This document shows, piece by piece, positions 10,325 to 21,850 of a stretch of DNA of 64,000 nt. The DNA is from Psococerastis gibbosa (lineage: Eukaryota; Arthropoda; Insecta; Psocodea; Psocidae): NCBI GenBank assembly GCA_963971405.1, contig OZ020489.1, forward strand, positions 27,988,290 to 28,052,289, written 5' to 3'. Below the pieces are notes generated by a model that searched no databases, was not told the origin of the DNA, and saw nothing but the letters and a program-made list of their open reading frames with translations. Within the stretch, counting starts at the first letter, position 1. Every line of letters begins with the position of its first letter. Position numbers and translations under genes: made by a program.

Positions 10325-11310
10325 TTATTATTTATAGATAGAGGATAGGCAACCCGGATCCGTTTTTGAGAAAAAAAGTTGTTAGATATTTTTTTATTTT
10401 TTTCAGTTTTTGGTGGGTTAATCCTGCTAAAATTGATTTAGCCCAAAATAATTAAAAAATGGTCCCAAGATATTTTTGTGACTCTAAATGCCAAATGTCC
10501 GGAACCCAAGGACCTCCTCTGGCAATCGCCTAGGATATCACCAATCCCAAAGCACTGAATTAATCGATGGCATTGTATATTCTAGACCGGTCAGACCAAC
10601 ACACTACCACAAAGTAATAGTGGCAGGGCACGCAATGCATTTGACCATGAATTTTTTATCATTTTTTTCAAAAAAACTTTTTATCCACAAAACTAAATAG
10701 TTTTTTGCGAAAGCAACCTGGCCCGTTTCGTTACACAATTTAACACCTAAAACATGCCTGAAGGTAGAAATCACCGATCGAAAGGTTTCGCAGAAATATT
10801 ATTTTTTCGTTATTTTTCATTACAATTTAGTTATTTCTATTTTTTTTTGCCCCCAGAAGCAAATTATCAAGGGGCAAGCGCCCCCCGCATTTTGTTTACA
10901 TTAATAACGACTACAATATATGTGAATTTAAAAGAAATCGTTGGAGCCGCTTTTGAGAAATAATTTTTTTTGAAGTTTTTGTTGGAGTTTTTTAAAAATA
11001 ACCCCCCCCCCCACATTGAGTTAGCTCAAAATAAAAATAAATTGTCTCGAGGTATGATTTTTGTGAACCTACATGCTAAATTTCATCAAAATCGACTGAG
11101 TAGTTTGCCCGGAAATCGATGGACAGACAGACAGACAAAGCGACAGACAGACAGACAGGCAGGCAGACAGAGCTACAGACAGACATTTCGTAAAACCCAC
11201 TTTTTTGGGTTCCTGGGACCTCAAAACGTAAAAATCCGTTGAAATCTCGGAATCGAAAATTTCGACCATCACAAAGCTTCCCTTATACTACGTATAAATT
11301 GGAAAGCAAC
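10325..11310 (+). repeat. (GACA)n hairpin-ended repeat, copy B (rearranged 5' part)
   Basis: The 3' 700 bp follow the family closely: GAAGGTAGAAATCACCGATC, CCCCCAGAAGCAAATTATCA, a GACA tract at 11124-11186, TTTTTTGGGTTCCTGGGACC, and the terminal hairpin CCCTTATACTACGTATAAAT. The 5' part (10325-10560) contains a duplicated, misplaced piece of the 3' half (GATTTAGCCCAAAATAATTA at 10434) before the 5' block at about 10545, so this copy is internally rearranged. Confidence 0.85.
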
Positions 11311-11820
11311 AAGCCATTAAAAATGTGAAATAGTATCTATAAAATTCAATAAAAAGGTACTACTGTAGAAGTATAACAAAGAGAATATTCTAGGTAAGGG
11401 CGGACGGGAGTCATTATTTCGTGTATACAAGCGACTGAGGTTGTATTGTCCCGATTCTCCGAAACCTTGGGGAGGGGGGGGGGCGATGATGTGTAAGAGG
11501 GGAGGAGAAATACGAACTCTTGCAGGTAAACAGAAACAGAGTAACACCTGAGGCAGTTTCCAACATGTAACATTTAAATACAGGTAGGGACATTGTTACT
11601 GCGCTAGATATTTAATAATTGTGTCTACATCGAAGTGGCTGAATTTACAGTCATAAATCTGGTAGATTAGTAGAATACCCATAATTTTCATTCTAGAAAA
11701 TTATTAGCTATTTCGTATCGAGGCCAGGTGAAAATTGCTTGTAGAGCTACCAAAACTGTCACGTTCCCTTTTTGTTTATTATTATTGCAGGGATTCTCAT
11801 GGACGCAGGCCTAATTGTAG
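11310..11820. other. No gene seen
   Basis: AT-rich DNA with a G10 tract at about 11473. Nothing else recognised. Confidence 0.5.
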
Positions 11821-11824
11821 TCGT

Positions 11825-12015
11825 CCGTTGAACCGTGCCTTGCCAACGACCCCATCGGTTTTCGGACATTATTGGTATTGTTTCCGAATGAATTTCTAGC
11901 ATTTGGCAATCTCGTTCACTCCTCGTCCTTCGATGTCAACCCACACCAACTACAAGCTCGAAAATACTGGATCATTCACATTGTAGCGTTAACTCGACTT
12001 AACCAAGTCACTTGT
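11825..12015 (+). repeat. Dispersed repeat, first of a pair with 29100-29285
   Basis: Shared blocks include TTTCCGAATGAATTTCTAGC, TTTGGCAA, GTTCACTCCTCG and GATGTCAACCCAC, then ACTACAAG and a CGACTTAAC end. The copies have the same orientation and moderate divergence. No termini or coding potential are clear. Confidence 0.7.
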
Positions 12016-12360
12016 TCAATTGCTTGCATGCTATCTTTTTTTTTTAAGTACGGGAATTAGTCACATTCTTTTGAAGAAATGCTATTCTACATTTTGATAC
12101 ATGATAATACTGTTAGTACCCGTCGCTAACTCGGATTGGCCCCAGCTTATTATACCTCCTTCCTCGCGACACCTTCACTATTCATTAGTTTGTAAATTGT
12201 CAATAATAATGTGGTCTATCGGTTTCAGAAATAGGCAAATATCAAATTCTGATGAGCTTTTCTTTTAATGGATGTGACATGACAGCTCTGCGAACGATAG
12301 ACCATATTGTTATATTTAATTTCGCACTGATTTGAATATTTTTTCGTTTTTAGTACCAAA

Positions 12361-12750
12361 AACAATCATAATGAGAGCGTTCGGAGGAAGGAGTTGCAGA
12401 TATGTAGTAGTTTGGTGTTACTGACGGCCACAAGCCAAGTATCAGAATGTAGGCGAGTAGGTCGGCAGGTAATTTTTTCTAAGGGATGCGACATTTTTGA
12501 TATCACTACATTGGATATTTCTGGTGAAATTTGACTTTACATAAAAAACGGTTAGTGAGAGTGTCCGGAGGAAGGTGTCCCCAAATTGCGGCCAATCGGT
12601 TTCAGAGACTGCCACACATTATATGCATGAATGTTGAGGAGTATTTCTTCTAAGGCATGGGACATTTGTAAAATCTTAGTGGATATATCCAGTGAAATTC
12701 GAGTTTAAAAAAAAAAACGTGTGGTGAGGGCGACCGATTCGCTCTTAATA
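12361..12750 (+). repeat. R1 units in tandem
   Basis: Two adjoining units share TCTAAGGGATGCGACATTT / TCTAAGGCATGGGACATTT and AGTGAGAGTGTCCGGAGGAA / GGTGAGGGCGACCGA, with matching motifs about 169-181 bp apart. The right end of one unit runs straight into the left part of the next (GGAAGGTGTCCCC), which suggests a satellite-like tandem origin. Confidence 0.65.
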
Positions 12751-12754
12751 CAGA

Positions 12755-14780
12755 ACAGGATTTAAACCGCATGAAGATAAACGAATATGACACAGATCCG
12801 AGTAACAAAGTGAAGAAATGAGATACTTGACATACCACTTCTTTCGCCATCAGTTGGTTCTTTTTGTAGAAAATTCCTTTTGACATTTCGTGCTTTGTAG
12901 ATTGTACCAGATACCCCAAATTCCGATCATATATAGGAAAGACCCTTTGACTTTTCTGTTTTCTTAAAGCTTTATTCCTTTAGATTTTCGGACTGGTAAA
13001 ATATATTTAACATATTTACTGCAAGGAGATGTACATGTACATGTACATGCTTTAGAAAACTCTATGTGAGTTATCGCTTTTCGTGTGGTATTCGAGAAAA
13101 ATGACCAATTTCAAAACATGAAATCATAAAAATTCTCCAATGCCAATAATATTCGAGTAGATTATTGCAGGCTTGCCCCTGTCGGTTAATGGACGAAGCA
13201 ACGATTAATACAATTATGAACCATGATTAGGAATAAATGGAGCTCATTTGGCAGCATTTAGTCTATTATTTATTAAAGTTGGTTAATGACGCGTTATTTA
13301 TCATCCCTGATGCAAGAACTATTGGAACAGTCGTGTTATAGCCTTGAAGATTCATGTCACGCCCAAAGAGGATTCACACCGCTACTTTATCTTTTACGAA
13401 CAAGGAAAATTGATGAATGAGGGACATGTCAAAGACAGAGCCCAGAGGATGAACTCTGTGAAATATAGAAGAGACGAGTCTGACATTTTTACATGGAGAA
13501 TATCTTGAGGTAATTATATTGAGGCTTCTTTAAAAGGAGATGCAACGTAGAAAATTAGCGCCCCAAAATCTGATGTTTTTGTTGAATCTTTATCTTTTAT
13601 ATGCCTACTATGAAAGTCATTGAATATTTAGTCTACTCAAGTTGTAGGAGACTATTTCATACACCATACTTTAGGTATTTTTAATTTTTGGTACAACTTC
13701 TTTCATGAAAATTACTGGAGACTAACCTTATACCCAAAGTAAAATTCATAGAAAGAAAGAAAAAATTTATTTCACAAATTATAAATCACAAAGAAAAGTA
13801 GGCCTAGGCCAAGCACCCATTCTTGTTTATAAATACAAATTGACGCATATACTATATATTGTAAATGTAAAGTCCCCACCGAGAAACCCATAAACCTATA
13901 CAAAAAATTAAGAATATCCTATAATATGATGTATAAAATACATAGTCATAGCCTCGTATCTGTACTTGGTCAAGCCATGGTTCCGCCTGTTACATTTCGT
14001 CAATGGTATGCTTGTCCCAGCTTGTCCCAGCTTGTCCATTATCGCTTGAAGCCGGTGTAGGACGTACATCAGTATACCTAGTGTACTACAATAGTAGTCT
14101 ATATCAGTATATAGTATGTATATCAGTTTGCCAATGGTCAAAAGTTCCTACGGAAACAATATAAATGATGCCCGAAATCCATGGGGTCGTTGGCTCATTA
14201 AAAGTCCTTCGTGACATTTATTTTAACAGACCATATGTTTAATAACTGGCTTCGACATAATAATAATAATATATTTACTGTGGAACATTGCGTTTTTACT
14301 TCTCACTAAGATGTTCCCCAAAGTCACCAAAGAAACTCTCACAAGGATTGATTAGTCACTTTAAAAAAAATATATTGGTAACAGATTTTGGGAAACCTAC
14401 GTTCCCTTTAAAAGGAAGCTTCATATCGGCCTAAGCACGGTTTCCTACGCAGAAAATGGAAAGTACCTAGTCAATTGCATTTAAACTTGTAGAGACCAAC
14501 CGTTTGATGTTAATTCCCACCTATAACCCAGAGGCCGGGTACCCTTGCTCTGGAGCCATACTCAGCTCCAAAGGGCCTCTGAGCTGGTTTTGAAAACAAA
14601 CCACAAATTGAGCAAAATGTTGCCAATCAACAGGAAAAATTAAATGGGCCGAATTCTTTCTAAAACATGAATGTGTAAAATTCTTCAATTTCGTTGCAGT
14701 ATTTTCAAAATTTCCCTCGGGAATTACCACGTACCTCAGCTCGAGGAGGGCACAATATCGATTATTCCCCTATCCGGGAC
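12755..14780. other. No gene seen; microsatellites
   Basis: Contains a GTACAT tandem run at 13030-13049 and a poly-A/AAG-rich piece at 13750-13790. An (AAT)n run at 14262-14275 may be the tail of a minus-strand LINE fragment. No supported gene. Confidence 0.5.
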
Positions 14781-14784
14781 CTTA

Positions 14785-14870
14785 TTTATGAAGTGAAATG
14801 AAATGAAAAACGTCTTTATATTAGGCGAGCTATACCCGAAGGGCTACTCTACCAGCCAACCTACACTCCC
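14785..14870 (-). mobile_element. LINE 3' end with hairpin and ATTTC tail (minus strand)
   Basis: Read on the minus strand, GAGTAGCCCTTCGGGTATAG then CTC forms a stem-loop with a TTC loop. It is followed by GCCTAATATAAAGACG and a tail of TTTCATTTCATTTCACTTC. A 3' stem-loop plus a short tandem tail is typical of truncated LINE (or LINE-mobilised SINE) insertions. No coding part is left. Confidence 0.5.
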
Positions 14871-15900
14871 AACTGATAAAAAGCCATGACCCACATTTGT
14901 AGCATAAAAAACTGTATGCTTAAAATTGTTTCAAGGATAATTATTAGTTTAAAAAAATAAAATTAAGTTCCGATTGTACCCTCAATGATCTTGCGTACCA
15001 GATTTTCGTGCCATTTCCTAGCCATTTCGCTCTTCTACTTTTTTAATTTAATTTTTTCCATTGTCTAGTATCATAATAACCCAACATTCCGCTGAACGGT
15101 TTTGTACCTGTAATGAAGTACTACGGTTCCATACTACACATATGGGGGTATCTACGCTTTCCTTAGAACCCCAGGAATGTGCCAAACATACTCATGTCCT
15201 ATGTAAGTACTTCAGATTTAATTAATCGTTCTTAAAACGTATCCGTCTGCTAAATTTTGCACTGGCCCACTATATGAGAATGTGATAATGAAAATGAGGT
15301 CTTAGGTTACAGTTAGGGGATAAACTTGCGGTACTCTAAGTCCAAATTGCCCGTAAACTAAACTGCGCATAGCCTACTACATTCCATTAACTTTCGCATT
15401 CCCGCACCCCCCCCCCCCCACGGCTCTCCCTACTTACGAAGCATCTTTAGTTTGCCTCCTACACATTATACTTATTTAATCCTGCCCACGACTGCCTAAG
15501 TGCCAGAGTTTCACACGATTCTGAGTGTTTTGACCTACAGTAGAAACTAAGTAGGCTAAGTAAGTACGTAAGTAAACGGGTATTGAAACATACGTAAAAC
15601 AATATTAATACACAATAATTGGAAGGTCACCCTAGAACAATTTTCCCTGCCCTAAAAATAAAAAATTAAACATATTGTACTATTATTAAACTAAACATAC
15701 ACATTAATAACATATCTAGTCAATTTATTATACGCCTAGTCCACTATTTCAAGTAAGGATTCCACCTCTTCCCGTCTCATCAGCCATTCCCATGAATTTT
15801 GAAAATGTATTTATTGACAAAGACCCAGGAAAAATATCTAGTACCTACGTTAAACTGTAAGGTAGGCAGAGGTGAAAATTATTGTTATTATGCAAGGCCT
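14870..15900. other. No gene seen
   Basis: AT-rich DNA with a C13 tract at 15407-15419. No recognised element or supported reading frame. Confidence 0.5.
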
Positions 15901-15909
15901 TTTGTACTA

Positions 15910-16430
15910 CAACATTGTAATTATTTTTATTTGTATACCGTTAATTTAAAATATGTGTATTCTTGAAGGCGTTGGGCTTTTTAGACCCTGGAGAATCTGG
16001 TTAAGCAGCCTAGACCCAAACTGGAGAGGACACTTCAGTCTCTACAGTGTATTGATTGCACCAGTGGCCATACCAAGTTGAATCCACGAGAGCAGAGCGT
16101 GTTTCAAACTGCGGCGAACTTGGTATTGTGCACAGCGTTGGCAGGGGAACATGGTGGAACATGATAACGCGCTAAGACTATACCAGTCAGTCTACTTGCG
16201 TGTCGCTTCCTGGTCCCCTACAAATTAATCGTGTGACTTTACTATGTTCCACTAGTGGTTCGGAATCCACTATAGTCATTCAGATCCATCCTGTCAGTCA
16301 ACTCCCTTCTCCCCGAGGTGAAAGAGTCTGCCCTTAGGGTGCGTCAAGTTAAAAAACCGGCTTTCTCCCCCGCCAGGCTGACAGGGTTCCTTAAAGCAGA
16401 AATGCTGAAAGCAGGCGTTAGAATAAAAAA
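15910..16430 (+). repeat. Dispersed repeat unit, first copy
   Basis: The first part (15925-16035: TACCGTTAATTTAAAATATG then TTTTTAGACCCTGG) recurs at 16440-16610. The second part (16065-16420: TTTCAAACTGCGGCGAACTT, TTAATCGTGTGACTTTACTA, CTTAAAGCAGAAATGCTGAA) recurs at 17258-17530. It is non-coding and no terminal repeats are clear. It may be a long SINE or a LINE UTR. Confidence 0.65.
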
Positions 16431-16434
16431 AAAC

Positions 16435-16620
16435 TATTGTAATTGTTTTTATATGTACCGTTAATTTAAAATATACCTAGATATGTAGTAACGCGGAGTA
16501 TAAAGGTGACATCTCGCTAGGAGTCCCTTCACCTTATTTTTGAAGGTTTTTAGACCCTGGGAAGTTTATTAAGCAGTCTAGAGTCAAACTGGAGAGGGCC
16601 CTACATTCTCCACAGATTAT
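16435..16620 (+). repeat. Partial second copy of the 15925-16035 segment
   Basis: Shares TACCGTTAATTTAAAATATA, TTTTAGACCCTGGGAAG, TTAAGCAGTCTAGA and AAACTGGAGAGG with the upstream copy, in the same orientation, with an extra ~50 bp in the middle. Confidence 0.6.
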
Positions 16621-17239
16621 TATACATTATGCAGCCAAAGTTTTAGAATTAATTGTATAAGATCAATTGGAACGGGCCAGAGCATTTGCCTAAGCCCTAG
16701 GTTGCCCCCTCCCATTTCGACAGCCCTGGTTATAATTCACCTTCGGAGCCTACAGCAAGTCTTTAAACAAGTCCAATATATCTACCTCATGCCGTTTCAG
16801 TTATAACTCCAAAAATATATCCAGACTTCACTGTCAACGGAAAACTTGACAATTATTAGCTCTCGGCAGTTGCTCTGGAGTTAATTAGTGGCACCTCTCA
16901 GTGACAGCTTTATAGGGTCAAGTGTTTTGGTTTGAAAGCCACTATATGTGCTGAAAGCTTTAGTTAGTCAGATCCATATGTGCCAACGAGCCTCTCTCTC
17001 TCTCGCCGTAAACGTAGTTATAAAAAACTGGGAATGACATTTTATGGGTTCCGAATTTAATTTACAGGTGGATTACGTCCTCTGGAATTATACCCAGTAA
17101 AAAATTTTTATTGTAGAAGAAACCAACCACTCGTGTGCTATTTTATTGTAGTAATGGAATGGAAGATAAGGTAAGTAATTAATTATTAAATACAAAGAAC
17201 CGGTAACAGTTAGCCTGGGCAGGCTTTCTCAGAATAGGT

Positions 17240-17540
17240 TATTTTGCCAACGGACTTACCATGTTGATTCCATGCAAGCAGAACATGTTTCAAACTGCGG
17301 CAAACTTGGTAGGGCCGAGTCCTGGTCACCTCCGATTTAATCGTGTGACTTTACCATGTTCCCCAAGTGGGTTGGAATCCACTATAATCAGGAGTCAGGA
17401 GTCAGTCAACTCCTCTATCCCTCGAGGTGAAGGAGTCTGCCCGTAGGGTGCCTCAAGTTAACAAACAGACTCACTCCCCCAGCCAGGCAGACAGGGTTAC
17501 TTAAAGCAGAAATGTTGAAAGCAGGCGTTGGAAACAACAA
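17240..17540 (+). repeat. Dispersed repeat, second copy of 16065-16420
   Basis: Shares TTTCAAACTGCGGCAAACTT, TTTAATCGTGTGACTTTACC, GGAATCCACTATA, GAGGTGAAGGAGTCTGCCC and TTAAAGCAGAAATGTTGAAA. A GGAGTCA triplet repeat sits at 17390-17405. No reading frame is shared between the two copies, so it is non-coding. Confidence 0.7.
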
Positions 17541-17569
17541 CAGAATAGGTTATCGAGATAATCTAAGTA

Positions 17570-18180
17570 AATGCATGGTAAAAAATTATCCTAGGGTTAA
17601 ATTTCGGTTTCCTAAACTTTCCATATCCCAAAGTAGACTGAATTGATCGATGGAACGAACGCATAGTCTAGAACTCTAGAATGAGCAGATCAATATAATA
17701 CGACACAGCAATAATGACAGGGAAAGCAATGTATTGGGAATGAATCATAATCATTTCTTAAAAACATCTTTTTTATGCAAAACCAAAAGATTGCTTGCGG
17801 AAGCAACCTGTTCGGATTTGTTACTCTACATGTAAAAATTACCTGAAGTAAGAATGCAGAAAAATAATTTTTTAGTAATTTTTCATGAAAGTTGAGTCTT
17901 TTTCATTTTTATGCCCCCAGAACGGAACTATCAAGGAACAAGCGACCTATTGGGTTTAGTTTAATTTAATAACGACTGCAATATATTGAGTTAACCCAAA
18001 ATAAAAGGAACAGACTCGAGATATGATTGTGAACCTTCGTCCTACATGCCAAATTTTATTAAAATCCACCGAATTGTTGGCCCACAAACAGACAGATCGA
18101 CAGACATATAGTAAAAAATAACTTTCGACCCAAAATTTCGACCAATTGGTATTCATATACCGAAAGCTTGAAAGCTTTTA
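17570..18180 (+). repeat. (GACA)n hairpin-ended repeat, copy C (diverged)
   Basis: An old copy. It retains GCAATAATGACAGGGAAAGC, AAGCAACCTGTTCGG, CCCCCAGAACGGAACTATCA, TGTGAACCTTCGTCC and a short GACA run at 18090-18105. The terminal hairpin is degraded. Confidence 0.75.
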
Positions 18181-18241
18181 GGGCTAATTTATAGATCTTT
18201 AATGTACTTCCACGTAGACGGTTACCTACCAATATAAAAGG

Positions 18242-18382
18242 GAAAAAGAAGCGGCTAATAAATTGATGGATCAAGTAAAAGAAGACGCAGGAGGAATATC
18301 ATATCAAGAACTGAAGAGGACGATCGAGGACCGAGTAAACTGGAGGACGATATACAGGGAGTTGCTGCCAACCAATCGCTAA
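18242..18382 (+). pseudogene. LINE ORF2 C-terminal remnant
   Basis: An open stretch of 46 residues ends in TAA at 18380-18382 (EKEAANKLMDQ, then SYQELKRTIEDRVNWRTIYR and ELLPTNR). The ED/R-x-x-W-R pattern just before the stop is typical of the extreme C-terminus of non-LTR retrotransposon ORF2. It is followed by a short UTR with AAGAAGAAGAATAAATTG. The RT and endonuclease are absent, so this is a strongly 5'-truncated insertion. The exact clade is not determinable from this piece. Confidence 0.55.
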
Positions 18383-18389
18383 GATTGTA

Positions 18390-19285
18390 ACCTTAAGAAG
18401 AAGAATAAATTGACAGAAATAATTTAGAAAGTGATAATTTGGAAATCAAATCCCCACCATTATGACGTGACAAATTTATAAGCACGAAAGTTCCTATTGA
18501 CGCCATCGAATAATATACCCCTAATAAAATATTAATAAACATTTGCCTTTTGGCTGCCTTTAGGAAATATTTCAAGCTCAGGAATTTCGCAATATAATTT
18601 TCAATTGCGAGCTTATCAAACCTTTCTTTTAACATTAAGACGCGGGACTCTTTCGTGTATATGCGTCGGTCGTAGTGTGTTTGGCATGTTTATGAAATAT
18701 GTTATATGAGATCGGTGTAGGATGGAAAATTTTATGAATTTTTCGGGAGTTCGAAACGGCATCAACGCTTTTACGACTCATGAATTGTACAATACAATCT
18801 CAGCAACTCCATTCTAATCGAACTCACATAAGCCTGTCTGTGCCTGTGGCCGAAATTATTTTTACTGTTGATAAAATATAAAACATGCAAAAAGCGACAC
18901 TTGTATAAAAATGAGATTTTTTCTATCGATGCACTGTAGGCAGCTGAAGAATAAAACAAACAATGAAAAGGGGACAGATGTGCATTTCTTTTCCCTCTTG
19001 AGTTGTACGGAAAAGAATCCTAAAAATAAGCAACCCAACCCTTATCCAGTTGAGAGCTGTTCACATTGCCAGTGACGCAGAAATACTCGAATTTAAGACT
19101 GAGCTTCATGCTTGAAGCTTGAAGCTAAATTAGTTTTCAATTCTGTGAGTGCTGGAATTAAAAGAAGCTGTAGTACGACAACCTCTAATAAAAAGGGTCC
19201 TCTTTCCTGAGGAACATTATAGCATTCGGGATGTTGCGGTCAGCTTGCCCGGTAATACTAGTAGACATGTACTTAATTGCTGTCT
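18390..19285. other. No gene seen
   Basis: AT-rich DNA. A 62-residue minus-strand frame at 18771-18959 has no splice or motif support. Confidence 0.5.
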
Positions 19286-19291
19286 TTTCGA

Positions 19292-19450
19292 GTCATGCTT
19301 CGGAGGGCATATCTAATGGCCACATGGCCTCCCAAGTTGGGTGCAAGAGGGAGCTTTATACGCTCCGCTTGTTTGATTCAGATATGGAACCAAATAAAAG
19401 TCGTTATTTATAATTTATAATTATTTATATTTGTAAGTATTTATTTATAC
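19292..19450 (+). mobile_element. SINE family S1, diverged 5'-truncated copy
   Basis: Retains CATGCTTCGGAGGGCAT, AAGAGGGAGCTTTATA and CCAAATAAAAGTCGTTATTT with an AT-rich TTTATTTATA tail. It matches the body of the SINE at 45048-45265 (minus). The tRNA-like head is missing. Confidence 0.6.
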
Positions 19451-19914
19451 GATAGGACTGCACACTGTTCCCCACGTAACAATGTAGGCATAAGAGGAAA
19501 GAGAGTCGAGAAAAATCTGAACAGAGCGGAACTAGTGATGGATTCAGTCCGGGCCGGTCAGGATTTTTGTTTGGGTATGAACCAAGGATCAAAGTGAGAT
19601 CAAAAATATATTGAAAATACTAAAAATTAGTGGGACCGGATCGGACTGAACCGAAAAAAAATCAACGGACAACCACGGATCTGTCAACTCTGAAAAAATT
19701 AAAAACTTTAAATTATTCCATGTTGTCTGTAAGACAATAATACAATGAATACGCTGTCTTCTGACCTGGAACGAACCCACAGCTATCTTCAAATATATTT
19801 ATATACAATATATGTATATATCTAAATATACAGTATACGATATCTAGCGGCTAATCCTTTCACCATCGAGAAGAGACCAAAGACTTCCATGGCCTTTGCA
19901 TATGGCGTCAGGTT

Positions 19915-20216
19915 TCACCGATCAGCTTCTCTCTTTAAGTAGAGAGCAAGCTAGAAGGGTGGTTGGCACGCTTACGGGCCACGGCCAATTCAACAAACAC
20001 ATGCATAGGGTTGGCGTGAAAAACGACAGTAGATGCAGACTGTGTGAAGTTGAAGAAGAAACAGCTGAACACATTCTCTTTGAATGTGAAGCGCTGGAAC
20101 AAACTCGATATCAAGCTCTTGGCCACCCTAGGTCTGAAGAGGAAACCATCCGATCTAATCCCATCACAAAAACACTAGAATTCATCAAAAAGACTGGTGT
20201 TATAAGATGGGCGTAG
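19915..20216 (+). pseudogene. LINE ORF2 C-terminus with CCHC-type knuckle
   Basis: The frame is open from the insertion point to a TAG at 20214-20216. It encodes about 100 residues: a helical region (SREQARRVVGTLTGHGQFNK), then CRLCEVEEETAEHILFEC. That is a C-x2-C-x8-H-x4-C knuckle typical of the region after the RT or RNase H domain in Jockey, I and R1-like non-LTR elements. The ATG at 19896 lies in flanking DNA and is not a real start. The RT, endonuclease and ORF1 are absent because of 5' truncation. Confidence 0.85.
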
Positions 20217-20305
20217 ACGGCAAACGTGGAAGCAAAAGACCTTCTAGGTCGACGCTTATAGGAACTCAAACGAGTAGACCCCACGAAGGAAAAAAAAAAA
20301 AAAAA
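19915..20305 (+). mobile_element. 5'-truncated LINE insertion with 13-bp TSD
   Basis: The insert is flanked by identical ATGGCGTCAGGTT copies at 19902-19914 and 20306-20318 and ends in an uninterrupted A-run. This is classic target-primed insertion by a LINE. The perfect TSD and intact remaining frame suggest it is young. Confidence 0.92.
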
Positions 20306-20749
20306 ATGGCGTCAGGTTGGCAGAATTCTGGGCCCACAAACTAGAAGTTTCTACCTCAAAAACGAAAAAGAAAGAAAGAAGAAGAAAATCAATGCTCTAC
20401 GTGGATATTGAGAACAGTGCCGTAACTATGACAATCCAGACTTTGTTGTGTAAGTATTTACTGTACTACACAATAGCCAATAGGCGTTCACAAAAAAAAA
20501 AAAAAAATACACATATTATATTGCCGCATTGCTGGCTTAGCCACTCGGAAGGGCAACATGTAATTATTTTTAAAGACGTCAGTATAGTTTTTTTCTCCTC
20601 CATGTGTTAAGATAAGAATGTAACAAAAAATGTTCTCGGGTTCCCCGATAGAAGGCTCAGATGAGCGTTGGATAAAACGAAGGAAAATGTAATTTTCTTC
20701 ATCTTGAGGATGTCCCCGGACACCCGTGATAAGGTTTGCTCTCTTTCAA

Positions 20750-21005
20750 GCAGAATGCAGAATGTTTGGTTTAGTTGGATAAAGTAGAGGTTTATTATTT
20801 ACTGTAGGAGAGAAGGGACATTTGAATTTTTGGTGGCAGCTGCCACGTCTTCTTAGACCAATGAGAGCTTCAGCCAATGGACAACTTTTCTTTTGATCAA
20901 TCAGAGCACGCCTTGCAGCCACGACGGGTTTGGTTGTTGTTTGGAAGCTATTGGTTTCTAATTGGTCGAAGAAGACAGGCAGATGCGGCACCGGCATAAA
21001 TGTAA
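20750..21005. repeat. Diverged copy of the 21851/22194 MITE family
   Basis: Contains GGGACATTTGAATTTTTGGT and GCTGCCACGTCTTCTTAGAC followed by CCAATGAGAGC, matching the interior of 22194-22503. The terminal repeats are not clear. Confidence 0.5.
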
Positions 21006-21020
21006 AAAATTTCCTTCTTA

Positions 21021-21459
21021 GGCGGGTATTCCACATACGCACATCGTCAATGAAAATTTTGAAATTGAAGGACATTTCAATTTCTCATTGATGGGGGCCA
21101 TTCCATATGTTTTTTCAAAAATTGACAATTTTCAATTGAAGCGTATGCGCCAAATTTTTGAAATTTGTTTGCATTTGTTTCTTGAAATTGTTTTTGATTT
21201 CTTTGTCGCCTTTTTATTTAAACCTTATTATAAGTTTTACACAGAAATGCTTTCTTTTTAGAGAAATCAATTAAAATAGTTGTACTTGTAATATCCCATG
21301 ACGCCATTTTTTAATTTTAGATTGTTTGTTTCATTGTTACTGATTTTACTCTATGATCAATTGATCATTGATCAATTTTAACAATGCCATAGAGTAAAAT
21401 TGAAATGTCCTTCAATTTCATAATTTTCATTGACGATGTACGTATGTGGAATACCTGCC
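21021..21459. mobile_element. PIF/Harbinger-like MITE, 439 bp, TSD TTA
   Basis: Terminal repeats GGCGGGTATTCCACATACG and its right counterpart (CGTATGTGGAATACCTGCC) extend about 65 bp inward, including CATCGTCAATGAAAATT and GAAATTGAAGGACATTTCAA. TTA flanks both ends (21018-21020 and 21460-21462). The interior at 21291-21405 (CCCATGACGCCATTTTTTAA, TGATCATTGATCAATTTTAA) is shared in reverse orientation with the core of the element at 41719-41964. No ORF. Confidence 0.85.
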
Positions 21460-21592
21460 TTATTGAAATGCCTCATCTATCGAAGATTGGTGACTATCAT
21501 GGCTAATATCTATTGCAGGAGCAAGTGTTCCATCTCTCTTATGTAGAACTCTATAGAATAAGAAAAGGCAAAACTATGAGTAGGCTAGATTA

Positions 21593-21716
21593 GGCGGCGT
21601 TTCCATTGACCTTGCATTGCAGAATGCACATGACGTTTACGTGGTAGCAGACATTAAAGACTTATTACGTCAACGTCAAGTGCATTCTACAATGCGAGGT
21701 CAATGGAAACCCCGCC
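21593..21716. mobile_element. PIF/Harbinger-like MITE, 124 bp, TSD TTA
   Basis: Left end GGCGGCGTTTCCATTGACC pairs with right end GGTCAATGGAAACCCCGCC, with TTA at 21590-21592 and 21717-21719. The arms nearly meet in the middle around GTGGTAGCAGACATTAAAGA, the same central motif as in the 4430 element. Confidence 0.9.
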
Positions 21717-21850
21717 TTATTATATGAAATTAATGGAAGAAGCGGATAATAAAATTTAAGTTTGATAGCAAAGTTGTAAATAATATTGTCTTATGCATGG
21801 ACATGCGTAATTTATCGAATATACTTAAATATGTGCATGGTAGGGGTAGT

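Noticed and set aside
20746..21075. 109-residue minus-strand frame
   Set aside because: It overlaps two MITE-type repeats and has no domain or splice support.
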